Assembly (NCBI GenBank): GCA_015039365.1
Contig: WION01000001.1
Coordinates: forward strand, 744,001-808,000
Direction: 5' to 3'
Origin: Amanita rubescens
Lineage: Eukaryota > Basidiomycota > Agaricomycetes > Agaricales > Amanitaceae
DNA: 64,000 bases
Below are positions 22,745-32,980 of this stretch, one piece after another. How positions within the stretch are numbered: the first letter of the stretch is position 1; every line of letters begins with the position of its first letter. A program made the translations under genes and the position numbers. The notes beneath the pieces were generated by a model that searched no databases, was not told the origin of the DNA, and saw only the letters and a program-made list of their open reading frames with translations.

Positions 22745-23263
22745 CAGTGGGTAAAAAAACTGCCCCAATGTTTGCCTGTTTTGGAAAGATAAGAATGGTG
22801 TGAGACAATGACATAAGCAAAAAGTCTGAATAAATCACATGACATATTACTACATGTTGGCTACCTACCAATCCAAAAATCTTGTGATTCTGATCAAAAC
22901 TAGGCAATGGCACAGATACAGGTAATCTGTACAGATTGCAGATAAGTACCCTTGACAGGACAGATACAGATACTGGTCAGAGGTATCTGTAATCTGTGAC
23001 TATCTGTTAACCTCAAATCTCATGCTAAAAGCACAGAGATCACCATAACTGCTAACTCTCTGGGTCAAAAAACTGCCCCAATGATTGATTATTTTGTTTG
23101 ATTTATTAAGCAATGAGTTTTGATCAGAATCACAAGATTTTTGGATTGGTAGGTAGCCAACATGTAGTAATATGTCATGTGATTTATTCAGATTTTTTGC
23201 TTATGTCATTGTCTCACACCATTTCAAAACAGGCAAACATTGGGGCAGTTTTTTTACCCACTG
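22745..23263. mobile_element. Tc1/mariner-like MITE with long terminal inverted repeats
   Basis: 519 bp bounded by TA on each side (22743-22744 and 23264-23265). Both ends read inward CAGTGGGTAAAAAAACTGCC. Inverted arms of about 150-160 bp (22745 to about 22905, and about 23110-23263) flank a short unique core, with an extra internal copy of the AAAAAACTGCCCCAATG motif at 23067-23083. There is no transposase. Confidence 0.85.
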
Positions 23264-24195
23264 TAAAGCTATGTCTAAGAGTGATACTAAGCTTTATGTG
23301 GTGGTGAATGGGAACGACAGGATCAGAATCTCAGAACTTGGCTTTGAATGTTATGTTTGTTCATGAACTGTTACTAACTCAAGGCCAACAGGTACCATAG
23401 GTTCCTCAAGGGAGTTCCAGCACTTAATCACAAATGAAGTATAGAGATGTTATCATATAAGTCCTCAAGGGATCTTAGACAATAATGAGGCAGATTTGAC
23501 TGTTAAACTACATAGATTGAAGTCTAGTGGTATATTGATGGGTTTTTTATAGTACAGGTTAATTGTACAAAAAGAGGTAATAAGAAGCATGTGAATATGG
23601 TTAACATGTGAAATTGATAACATGTGAAAACTAGTGTTGTGCCAAGGTTAGGTTAAGTCCAGTTAATTCCCCAAAATTGATTAACTGTAACTGATCAATT
23701 AACTGAAGTCCCAGAATCTCCTTAACCTTAACTGGACCAGTTATGTATGACTGGTTATAACCACTTAAAATCATGTAATCTGGTAGTGCAGCACGTTACT
23801 TGCTCCCTGTTGGTCAGGTGATGGGATTTACTCAGACTTCGGCACTTCCTGGAAACAACAATGCAATTCACTCACGTACTGTTAATAGGATCAGAGCTCA
23901 TCAAATGTATGAACTTGCCATATTCTTGGATTATTTGACCATCAAACTTGGTGAACAATGGAACTATGAAAGAGTCATTTCAGTTACTGGTCAGTACACT
24001 GGACAATCACAGATGGGAAATTGATTTAAGCTGAGCCTGCCAACAAAGGAAAAACCAGTAGGCTATGTGTTAGGAGGTCACTCCCAAGTCCCACAACTTC
24101 ACAACCACTAAGGCACTCAAAGATGAGAGAGAGAAGGTCTTCAAAGTCACACTGTAGGCACAGAAATAATTGTAAGACTAAGGAACAACTACATA
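23264..24195. other. CpG-depleted relic DNA, nothing recognised
   Basis: AT-rich filler between the two TIR elements. A 74-codon open stretch at 23800-24024 has no recognisable motif. Confidence 0.5.
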
Positions 24196-25738
24196 CAGTA
24201 ACCCTCAAAACCGTTCCAATGTTTGGCTGTCTTGAAAAGATTGACCAACCACACAATGGGAAACCTTTATAAAATTAGTAGAAATTAGTAGATGATAGAG
24301 TAGCATCTAAGCTTGAATTTGAGCATATACTGATGTCAATTGAGTCAGTGGTCCATGAGATATAAAATGTTTTGTGAGGCAATGTCATTGGAACGGTTTT
24401 GTGGCCGACATGGTGGGATGACAAAACCGGTATCTAGCAATTATATGACAGTGGTGAAAGTCATGCTACAATGTTTAATAACTTTAATATGTCTCAGATA
24501 AGTGCTTAAAATGCTTACATTGCATCAATGTACCCTCCCAGTTGACCAACTGCCTCCTCTCATACCCCTGGCTATTCTTGCTATGAAGTCTCAACCATGA
24601 GTGGCTACAACATCCAGATTGTATCCAATCTGCATTTAATGCACTTATTCTTCCTCCCAGTAACCACTGGAGGTGGGCCAAAGCAGCTGATGAGCCAAAT
24701 TACCCAGTATCCCAGTTGCCTCTTTGCCTCGAGGAGGGTGGTGTCAGGTGTAGAAGTGACTAGGGCACTTCAAACTATCATGAATGGGTACCTCTCCACA
24801 AGTGCAACAAGGGGGAATGTAAGGAGGACAGAGATAAAGTCTGTGGTGGTGTCTAAGAAGCCATTACTCACTGCAAAGCATACAGTGGAGATGCCTAGCT
24901 GTGATTAGCACATAAGGATTGGACAATTGAGGGCTGGAACAGGGTCATTTAGTGATATATGACCAAAATCAATTGTCTAGAGTCAAATGAGGGGATATGA
25001 GCCTGGATGGGGGGAAGGGAGGAGCGGAGTGACAGGCGGGTATGGGGGATGTCAAAGTTCACAGGTGAATCAACATTTCTATGAGGACATATGTTATAGG
25101 AGGGACCCATACTTGCTTACAGGATGGATGGGGGGAGGGATAGGCAACTTTATATCACCATTCTGAAGGATAGCTTTGAAGCCAGCTTTGATTACTAAGG
25201 CAGGAATTTTGAAGTCAGCAGGACAGTGATCGAAAACACACTTGTGAGAGGTCAAGAGCTGGTCTAGTGAACACAGAAATGCAGGGGAAGTGTTTTTAGT
25301 ACAATTTGAGGATGGTACCTACATTGTGACTAGCCCTGGCTGACACTTCATATGCAGAATGACAAGATGCAAGAATACAGGATGACATCCACCTGGGAGG
25401 GTACATTGATGCAATGTAAGCATTTTAAGCACTTATCTGAGACATATTAAGGTTATTAAACATTGTAGCATGACTTTCACCACTGTCATATAATTGCTAG
25501 ATACCGGTTTTGTCATCCCACCATGTCGGCCACAAAACCGTTCCAATGACATTGCCTCACAAAACATTTTATATCTCATGGACCACTGACTCAATTGACA
25601 TCAGTATATGCTCAAATTCAAGCTTAGATGCTACTCTATCATCTACTAATTTCTACTAATTTTATAAAAGTTTCTCATTGTGTGGTTGGTCAATCTTTTC
25701 AAGACAGCCAAACATTGGAACGGTTTTGAGGGTTACTG
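24196..25738. mobile_element. Tc1/mariner-like element with ~346-bp terminal inverted repeats, no intact transposase
   Basis: 1543 bp between TA sites (24194-24195 and 25739-25740). Ends read inward CAGTAACCCTCAAAACCG. The left arm (24196 to about 24541) and the right arm (about 25393-25738) are nearly identical inverted copies with only a few transitions. Each arm holds the motif CAAAACCGTTCCAATG at its tip and the reverse of it about 180 bp inside (left arm 24206-24221 and 24386-24401). The 0.85-kb core has no recognisable DDE/D transposase; the longest frame (24597-24908) partly lies outside the arms and shows no motif. Confidence 0.85.
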
Positions 25739-26541
25739 TAACTACCATTATTATACCTCAATCACATTCAGGAATTGTCTTGAAGTATCCCAGGGATGAC
25801 ATAATCCAACAAGCAATTGGCAGTCCAATGTAGTGTAATCTAAATAAATCTAAACAGCAGAAAATGAAGATAAAAAGAAAGTAAAAGGAAACATTAGTTG
25901 TTATGCTGTGACAGGAGATGATGGGCCATAGGACTCACCTTTTCCTGTCCAGTTCTGTAGACAAAACAGGGTGAGTGCCATCCCAGATAATACTAGCAAT
26001 ACCTATGATAGACTTTGGTCAGCCACTCTTCTAAGACCAATGCAAAATTACCAGCTTATTGCATGCAACTGATCTCATCTCAATTTCACTGGATTGCTTC
26101 TCAATGAATGCCCACCAGCATCCAGCTGGGCCTGGCTACTAGCACCAGCCTCAAAGCCCTAAGAGTCATGGAAGACAAAGTTGCTCCCTGGATATGTACA
26201 TAATTAGTGGTGCTCAATGTCATGTATGCCTCTCTTATTATTTTCTATGCAGGAAACTGGAAACTCTGCATTAGTACAGTACTTGACTTACCTCAATTGA
26301 TGGCATTAAAGGTGTTTCAGTTGGTTTCCCAAAAGAACTGAATGAGCAAGGCATCCATTTAATGTTCCACTTAACTTACCAACCTTGTCAATGTTAATAG
26401 TATATGATTGGCTTTATTCCCTTTTCCCCACAAACCCTCCCCAGGATTGTGGTTTTAACTTCTACCTGCATTGGCCCCAGTTCCCATGATCAGAATACAA
26501 ACTTGAATCACTCCACAGGTATTGTGATATGTTCTGTATTC
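25739..26541. other. CpG-depleted relic DNA before the Copia element
   Basis: No coding or repeat structure recognised. It ends with the GCATC target site of the Copia element. Confidence 0.5.
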
Positions 26542-26546
26542 GCATC

Positions 26547-26849
26547 TGTTGACGTGTGAAAACCTGAAGGTCTATCTGTAAAGATAGATATGTCTCAGTC
26601 CTTCAGATACAAAGACTTGTTCTATTACCTGTAAAGATAGATATGTCTAAACTAATGTTTAGTAGGTAATATATAACATAAAAGAGTGGTATCATACCTC
26701 AGTCCTTCAGATACGAAGACTGAGGTACACGAAGAAAATACGTGTCCAAAAGAGCGTATTATGTAAGTAGGAACAAATAGTGACAAATAATAGAATAGCG
26801 GCTATGCTCGACTGAAAAGATATAAGTAACGAATGTACGAATTTCAACA
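26547..26849 (-). repeat. Copia 3' LTR
   Basis: 303 bp, TGTTGACGTG...TTTCAACA. It contains an internal direct repeat of TGTAAAGATAGATATGTCT (two copies about 70 bp apart). Confidence 0.95.
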
Positions 26850-26865
26850 CGCCCACTCAGGCAAG

Positions 26866-29800
26866 CTAGGCAGTTCTAAGTCCCATCTGCTCCGTAAAAC
26901 GCTTGTGTTTTTCGCGTGATAGCGGTTTTGTCAGGACATCGGCAACTTGATCATTTGTCGGGCAATACTCGACTTTGATGATTCCTCTAGCTTGAGTGTC
27001 TCGAACGAAATGGTATTTGATATCGATATGCTTTGTCCGGTCATGTGCAACTGGATTTTGAATGAGTTTGATGGCAGATTGATTGTCCACGTAGAGCGTA
27101 ATCGGTTTTTTGAGTGGATGACCAATCTCGGAAAGGAAAGTGTGAATCCAGGTTGCTTCTTGAGCGGCGCGGGCAGCGGCGATATATTCGGCTTCGGTAG
27201 AGGAAAGAGAGACGGTTGCTTGCTTTTTGGATGACCAGCTGATAGCGGCACCGGAGAGGATAGCGGTATATCCGGAAACGGACTTGCGGTCGTTAGGATC
27301 GCCTGCCCAGTCTGCGTCGCAGTAGATTACTGGTCCTTCAATAGCGGACTTGCCGTCGTAGAGAATATAGGTGTCGGAGGCGCCTCGAAGGTAGCGGAAT
27401 ACTCGTTTGACAGCAGTGTGATGTCGTTTGCCAGGTGCATGGTTATGGCGTGAAAGTACGCCCACATCATGCGCAACGTCGAATCTAGTACCAATAGATC
27501 CGTACATGAGTGAACCGATGAGTCGTTGATACTCAGTAACGTTCACTTCAGCGGCGTCGAGTTTCTCGAGCTTGAGGTTTGCCTCCATTGGGGTAGCTGC
27601 TGGTTTGCAGTCGGCCATTCTGGCATGTCTTTCGAGGATATCCTCGATGTATTGCGATTGGGATAGCCTAATGGTTCGCTTTGGTCGGTCGCGTGTGACT
27701 TCCATGTTTAGAATCCAGTGAACCTCGCCGAGATCCGTCATGTCGAAGCGTGAACTGAGGTCCTTCTTCGTTTGCGTCACGAGATCTGGTGAGTCGGAAA
27801 TGATAAGGTTGTCATCGACGTAGACCGCGATTATGATGTGGTGGCCATTTACGTTCTTGTAGAAAACGCAGTGGTCGGCTTGAATTCGAGTGAAACCGAG
27901 AGCGCCAAGTTCACTTGAGAATTTTCGGTACCATTCTCGACTTGCCTGTTTCAGACCGTAAAGAGCCTTTTTGAGTCGCCAGACAGTTCCGGGAGCAGCG
28001 TTGTAGCCAGGTGGGACTCGGATATAGATCTCCTCTTCGAGTTCCCCATTCAGAAAAGCAGACTTGACATCCATTTGGTGAATTTCCCAGTCAAAACGGG
28101 CAGAGAGGGCGAGAAGTAGTCGTATTGAGTTGAATTTCGTCACTGGTGCGAAAGTTTCGTTATAGTCGATACCTTCGACCTGCAAGAAACCTTGGGCGAC
28201 GAGACGGGCCTTGTAGCGCTCGATTTGACCATCAGGTCCCATCTTCATCCTAAAGACCCACTTAGATCCGACGATTTTGCGATCGTGTGGTCGTGGAACC
28301 TCCTCAAACACTTCAAACTTCTTAAGAGTCTCGAGCTCTTCATTACATGCCTTCTTCCATTGCTCACAATCCTCACGGGACATGGCGTCGTGAAAGGTGA
28401 GTGGGTCGCCCAGGGCGGCCGTTCTGGCATTCTCGTCGGTCACATGTGTGACTTGCGTCACATCTCCTCCCTCGTTATCTCCTCGTCCTCCTCCTGCCAC
28501 ACTCGCTCCTCCACTCAATTGATGGGCGGTCCGGTTTCCATATGACGACTTGAAGTATCTTTCATCATCATCGCGCACCGGCGCTCTTCGGATCCTTGTC
28601 GAATGACGAGGTTCATCAATTTCAGCAGTGGGAGGTAGATAAGGCTGTACAGGCGGTAGATTGGAGTTTCTAAGGTGAGTTGAACTGGTTCCTGGGGTTT
28701 TCGAGGTCGCTGAATCCGACGGTGAAGTCGGCGTGGCGCGAAATTCGATTACGGATCCGCCAGGACGAGTTGTAGCGTTTTTAGGTGGTGAAACACCATC
28801 AGCAGTGCTCCCTGCTGTCCCATAGCTGTTAGATGACGAATCTGAGTCATCTCCGTCATCGTCGTCGTCGCTTTTGACGTCCAGAAGCCCTTCAAGATCC
28901 ACAGATGACTCTGAATCAGATTCTGAGTCATTTACGTCCTCAGCAGGTGAGTTTCTTGTTTCTGCTTCATCTTGGGTAACTTCAGTCTCAATCCTGACTC
29001 TGGTAGGCTCTACAAGTTCGCCTTCATCGAAATGGACGTCCCGGGATTCCACAATGCGCCCACTCGAACGATGAACGAGTAAATAGGCCTTTTTGTGTTC
29101 GGAATAACCCAGGTGAATGCATTCCATCGTTTTCTTGTCCAGTTTCTGACGTTTTTCTTTCGGAACATGAGCATAGGCCTTGCAGCCGAAGATTCGGAGA
29201 TGTGCGACAGACGGCTTATTGCCGGTATAAGCTTCGTGCGGAGTTAAGGTGTTTTTTAAGGTGCGAGTTGGTGACCGGTTTAAGACGTATACGGCGTAAC
29301 TGACAGCAAAACTCCAGTAACGATTTGGAAGGTCGGCATCCGTGAGAAGCGTGCGGGCCATTTCAACGATCGTCCGATTCATACGTTCGGCGATCCCGTT
29401 CTCCTGTGGTGTGTAGGAGTTCGTCTTCTCGTGGTGGATACCTTTTGACTCGAAATATGCAGTCAATTCCTTTGATCCAAATTCGCCTCCACCATCGCTA
29501 CGGAAGTAGTTCACCCGTTCCCCGGTTTCAACCTCGGCGCGCTCGATAAGCACTTTGAGCGCTTTGCAAGTCTCGTCTTTGGAGCGGAGTAGCTTCACCT
29601 TTACGTAGTGAGTATTTCCGTCAATAAACGTGAGGAAATAATATTCGCCCTGACGTGCTTGCGTTTGCATAGGTCCACAAAGATCCGAATGGATGCGGTG
29701 GAGTATCCGAGGGTGAGTGTTGGTGGATTCTTTTGGAATTTCGTCTCGAGTTTGTTTCCCTTCTAGGCAGGGCACGCATGTCGATCCGTGTGTGTCTTTT

Positions 29801-31353
29801 GAAGATAGTTCCATGCCGGTTACCATTTTGCGGCTCAACAGCTGTTTGACAGCATCAAGCGCTATATGACCGAATCGACGGTGCCAAATCCCGAGTGGTG
29901 CCTTGGACTTTTTGGTCCGGGCGACGAGTGCCGATTCGAGAGTTGCAGACTCTAAGTCGCTATTCTCGCTCATCTCTCTCATTGTGCGAGAGACGTAGGC
30001 GCGTTCGGGGATAACTGGTTTGGCATTCAAGATGTAAAGATTGTCGACTTCTTGGGCTACTCCACACAGTTCTCGGCTTTTGCTGAAGATGTGACATCCG
30101 CTATTGTCGAAATTGACTGAGTAGCCTCGTTTGGTCAAGTAGGATACGGAGATGAGATTTCCGCTAAGGTCAGGCACGTAGTACGCTGTCCGAATAATGG
30201 TAAGACCTTTCTTTCCGCCACCAAGATCCATTTGAAGATGGAGCTGACCAATTCCCGTAGCGAGAATATAACGTTCGTCGCCTAGCCAGACTTTTTTCGG
30301 TGGGGAGATATCTCGGTACATGTGGAACCAATTGCGCTGTGAACTCATGGGTGATGAAGCACCTGAGTCTATGATCCACTTTACGAGGAGACTTGACCGT
30401 TCTGCAAGAGCGTTGGCGACAAAGAGACGGAGGGATTCTGATTCGGCAGGTTGCTCAGCGATAGTGGCGACCTTCGCGGTAAGTTCCCCGTCCTTCTTTT
30501 CCTTTTCGGAATTGGAGCCTGACGGCTTTTGCTCTTTGTTCTCACTAGCTTTGAGACGACGGCATTCATCCTTCAAGTGGCCTTTCTTTTTACAGTAAGC
30601 GCACTTTTTCTTCAACTTGTCTCCTTTTTGATCTTTGCCCTTGCCTTTCCCACCATGAGCAAGGAGGGCCGTTTGCGAAGGATTTCTACGGCTTTTCTCC
30701 TCGATTAGGACTTGGGCTATAACGGAGTCAGGCGAAAGCGAGTCTTCCGTGGACATTAGGATCGTTCGGAGTGTCGAGTAGGATTCGGGAAGTGAGATAA
30801 CCATTGCAATCGCTATCAGCGTATCTTCCAACTTGAGACCGAGCGACGAAAGCACGTGGGCTTTATGACGCATGGCGTTGAGCTGCGGTTCAAGAGGTGA
30901 ATCATCGGAGAAGGTACTTCGGAACAGTTCCCCGATGAGGTAGGCTTGTGTTTGCTTGCCTTTCCCTTCGTAGCGCTCACATAGTTTCTCCCAGACCTCC
31001 TTTGATGTCGTCACATGCAAGACTCCGTTTAGAGGTTCGTCTTTCAAGGTGAGACATATTTGCGCCTTTGCCTCCTTGTCTAACCGTTTCCAATGACTGT
31101 GTTCCTCAAGTTGAGTACTTGCGGGACACAATTTTGTTCCATCTACGATTGACCACAGCCCTCGAATGTCGAGGACCGTTTGGATCCGGAATTTCCACGT
31201 CTGGAAGTTCGCGGCGTCGTTTTCGAGGGATGGGATGTCATACAGGCGATTAGAACCTGGAGTTGGATGGGATTGGGAAGGAGTAGAGCTGGTCTGAACT
31301 TGAGGGTTTGGAGAGGACGGCAATGGGGTTGCAGCAGCGGCAGCGGCAGCCAT
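26866..31353 (-). CDS. Copia gag-pol polyprotein
   Basis: 1495 residues with one start (MAAAAAAATP) and one stop. Domains in order: a gag region (about 40-225), a CCHC knuckle CAYCKKKGHLKDEC (251-264), a protease with active site IIDSGAS (327-333), a GAG-pre-integrase zinc module (HRRFGH..CVPC), an integrase core (HSDLCGP, FRSDGGGEF, ENGIAERMN), an Asp/Ser-rich spacer, a reverse transcriptase with YVDDNLIIS, and RNase H (CDADWAGD, SSTEAEYIAA, VDNQSAI). Integrase before reverse transcriptase is the defining Copia order. All catalytic residues I can check are present. Gag and pol are in one frame, so Gag excess must come from proteolysis or RNA-level control rather than frameshifting. Confidence 0.97.
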   Translation of the reverse strand: MAAAAAAATPLPSSPNPQVQTSSTPSQSHPTPGSNRLYDIPSLENDAANFQTWKFRIQTVLDIRGLWSIVDGTKLCPASTQLEEHSHWKRLDKEAKAQICLTLKDEPLNGVLHVTTSKEVWEKLCERYEGKGKQTQAYLIGELFRSTFSDDSPLEPQLNAMRHKAHVLSSLGLKLEDTLIAIAMVISLPESYSTLRTILMSTEDSLSPDSVIAQVLIEEKSRRNPSQTALLAHGGKGKGKDQKGDKLKKKCAYCKKKGHLKDECRRLKASENKEQKPSGSNSEKEKKDGELTAKVATIAEQPAESESLRLFVANALAERSSLLVKWIIDSGASSPMSSQRNWFHMYRDISPPKKVWLGDERYILATGIGQLHLQMDLGGGKKGLTIIRTAYYVPDLSGNLISVSYLTKRGYSVNFDNSGCHIFSKSRELCGVAQEVDNLYILNAKPVIPERAYVSRTMREMSENSDLESATLESALVARTKKSKAPLGIWHRRFGHIALDAVKQLLSRKMVTGMELSSKDTHGSTCVPCLEGKQTRDEIPKESTNTHPRILHRIHSDLCGPMQTQARQGEYYFLTFIDGNTHYVKVKLLRSKDETCKALKVLIERAEVETGERVNYFRSDGGGEFGSKELTAYFESKGIHHEKTNSYTPQENGIAERMNRTIVEMARTLLTDADLPNRYWSFAVSYAVYVLNRSPTRTLKNTLTPHEAYTGNKPSVAHLRIFGCKAYAHVPKEKRQKLDKKTMECIHLGYSEHKKAYLLVHRSSGRIVESRDVHFDEGELVEPTRVRIETEVTQDEAETRNSPAEDVNDSESDSESSVDLEGLLDVKSDDDDDGDDSDSSSNSYGTAGSTADGVSPPKNATTRPGGSVIEFRATPTSPSDSATSKTPGTSSTHLRNSNLPPVQPYLPPTAEIDEPRHSTRIRRAPVRDDDERYFKSSYGNRTAHQLSGGASVAGGGRGDNEGGDVTQVTHVTDENARTAALGDPLTFHDAMSREDCEQWKKACNEELETLKKFEVFEEVPRPHDRKIVGSKWVFRMKMGPDGQIERYKARLVAQGFLQVEGIDYNETFAPVTKFNSIRLLLALSARFDWEIHQMDVKSAFLNGELEEEIYIRVPPGYNAAPGTVWRLKKALYGLKQASREWYRKFSSELGALGFTRIQADHCVFYKNVNGHHIIIAVYVDDNLIISDSPDLVTQTKKDLSSRFDMTDLGEVHWILNMEVTRDRPKRTIRLSQSQYIEDILERHARMADCKPAATPMEANLKLEKLDAAEVNVTEYQRLIGSLMYGSIGTRFDVAHDVGVLSRHNHAPGKRHHTAVKRVFRYLRGASDTYILYDGKSAIEGPVIYCDADWAGDPNDRKSVSGYTAILSGAAISWSSKKQATVSLSSTEAEYIAAARAAQEATWIHTFLSEIGHPLKKPITLYVDNQSAIKLIQNPVAHDRTKHIDIKYHFVRDTQARGIIKVEYCPTNDQVADVLTKPLSREKHKRFTEQMGLRTA

Positions 31354-31424
31354 TAGATTAGATTTGCGAGCGTGAGTGGATTGCGATAGTGTTCAATTGA
31401 GTCTTTTAATAGTTAAGGCTATCG

Positions 31425-31436
31425 GGGCCCATAACC
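31425..31436 (-). other. Copia primer-binding site, half-tRNA-iMet type
   Basis: Minus-strand GGTTATGGGCCC directly abuts the 5' LTR. Its complement GGGCCCATAACC matches the anticodon stem-loop of eukaryotic initiator tRNA-Met as I recall it, not a tRNA 3' end. Drosophila copia is primed by a cleaved 5' half of this tRNA, so the same mechanism is inferred. Confidence 0.65.
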
Positions 31437-31739
31437 TGTTGACGTGTGAAAACCTGAAGGTCTATCTGTAAAGATAGATATGTCTCAGTCCTTCAGATAC
31501 GAAGACTTGTTCTATTACCTGTAAAGATAGATATGTCTAAACTAATGTTTAGTAGGTAATATATAACATAAAAGAGTGGTATCATACCTCAGTCCTTCAG
31601 ATACGAAGACTGAGGTACACGAAGAAAATACGTGTCCAAAAGAGCGTATTATGTAAGTAGGAACAAATAGTGACAAATAATAGAATAGCGGCTATGCTCG
31701 ACTGAAAAGATATAAGTAACGAACGTACGAATTTCAACA
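31437..31739 (-). repeat. Copia 5' LTR
   Basis: 303 bp, differing from the 3' LTR by one A/G and one T/C, each turning CG into CA or TG. Confidence 0.95.
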
Positions 31740-32335
31740 GCATCTACTGTACATACAGTGTCCAACATTGTTGGAGTCAAGCAATATACTAGTTTTAACC
31801 TACCTGATGCAATCACCTTGTCAGCATCCATCATTGTGATGTGAAGTAGCTCCTGTAATTGGATGAGCTTGTCAACTAAGGCATGTGTGACATTGGGCTC
31901 TGGATAATCAACACAGTGCATTAGGCTCAATACCTGAAGATGAGGCATAAGCAGAGGGCAAGGGTTTAACACGGCCCTTGTATGCCGATGTTGACCCTAC
32001 ACGTGCTTGACTGGGGCACAGCGCCTTACGCTGCCTGAAAAGCACACAGATTTTCCACGCACTTATCGTCCGGATTCACACTTACAGCAACAGACATTAT
32101 CTACAATAGCAAGGACAGATGAAGCTGTTCGATTTCTCGGATCTGCGGCAGAAGTTCCTAAGTACTCAGGTGAAGTTAATAGATCGGTCGACATCGCCGG
32201 ATTCCCAAGAAAACATAAACGTGGAGGTTTTCGTAACATCCTGAGACTCGGATGCCCGTGAGCTTGATATAAGTTTCCTTTCCGTAATGACCACCCTAGA
32301 AAAGTCTAAGTACATTGGTCGTGGTATACCAACTA
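31740..32335. other. Right edge of transposon island and uL14m 3' flank
   Basis: CpG-poor until about 31960; CpG frequency then returns to normal. No gene recognised. Confidence 0.5.
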
Positions 32336-32835
32336 CTACACAATCTAGTGGACGTGTGAGTTCAACTTGACACGAGCGACAAAGTAAAAGAGGAACCTTT
32401 GGTGCCAAACTAGCTATTTTACCCCAACCTTTCATCCGCAAATCGGCGCTGATGACCCCACCAATACGTGTTCCCAACATTTCCCTCTTGTTATTTAGAA
32501 GGACCGCAGCATTGTCATCGAACCGAATGATTCTTCCATCGGGTCTCCGCACCGGTTTTCTTGTCCGGACAATGACAGCGCGACGGACGTCACCTTTACG
32601 AACTTTGACGGCAGTAACCGAGGCCTGTGCGGCGGCAGACACGGGACGGGCCCGTTTGACGACGCAAACAATTTCGTCTCCGACAGAGCCCCAGCCGTTG
32701 TTGACTTTCTGCTTTAGAACATTAACGCATTCGACGAGTAAGGCACCTGAGTTGTCTATGACCTGAGGAGTGTGTCAGTGAAGACTTTCCAGCTGGACGA
32801 GAACTGACATTGAGGGTTGTTTTCAGGCCAATCAT
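32336..32835 (-). CDS. MRPL38: Mitochondrial large-subunit ribosomal protein uL14m
   Basis: Exons 32809-32835, 32397-32762 and 32336-32344 join to 133 residues, the usual uL14 length. The protein begins [24 protein letters not shown] and has the family signature [27 protein letters not shown], then GTRIGG and ASLAPKIV. The bacterial-type sequence identifies the mitochondrial rather than the cytosolic protein (yeast Mrpl38). It sits at the 23S-like rRNA face that contacts the small subunit. Introns are 46 and 52 bp; the last exon codes only I-V-stop. There is no long presequence, as in the yeast protein. The gene is divergent from hexokinase across 145 bp. Confidence 0.93.
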
Positions 32836-32980
32836 AAGAGGAAGTAAAGTTGTGACGGAGCGAAAACCGCGACGGCGAACTCTCACGGTGGGGATTCTAA
32901 ATGGGGTAAACCCGATGCCCAAATCATCATAGTCGCACACCACCAGAGTCTCCCTATCACTGATTTGATACTTCCCCGCC
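32836..32980. promoter_or_regulatory. Shared divergent promoter, uL14m and hexokinase
   Basis: Only 145 bp separate the two start codons, so both 5' leaders and core promoters must lie here. No clear TATA box on either strand. Confidence 0.55.

Larger units (their letters stand above)
26547..31739 (-). mobile_element. Copia LTR retrotransposon, apparently intact
   Basis: 5193 bp in minus orientation, with 303-bp LTRs (26547-26849 and 31437-31739), TG...CA ends and the 5-bp duplication GCATC (26542-26546 and 31740-31744). The LTRs differ at only two positions, both CpG transitions. A single uninterrupted 1495-codon gag-pol frame occupies nearly all of the internal region, and a 12-base primer site abuts the 5' LTR. 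Nothing visible prevents activity, so this is the best candidate for a currently mobile element here. Confidence 0.96.

Noticed and set aside
24597..24908. Possible transposase in the larger TIR element
   Set aside because: About 100 residues, no DDE/D or helix-turn-helix pattern, in CpG-depleted DNA. I could not support it.
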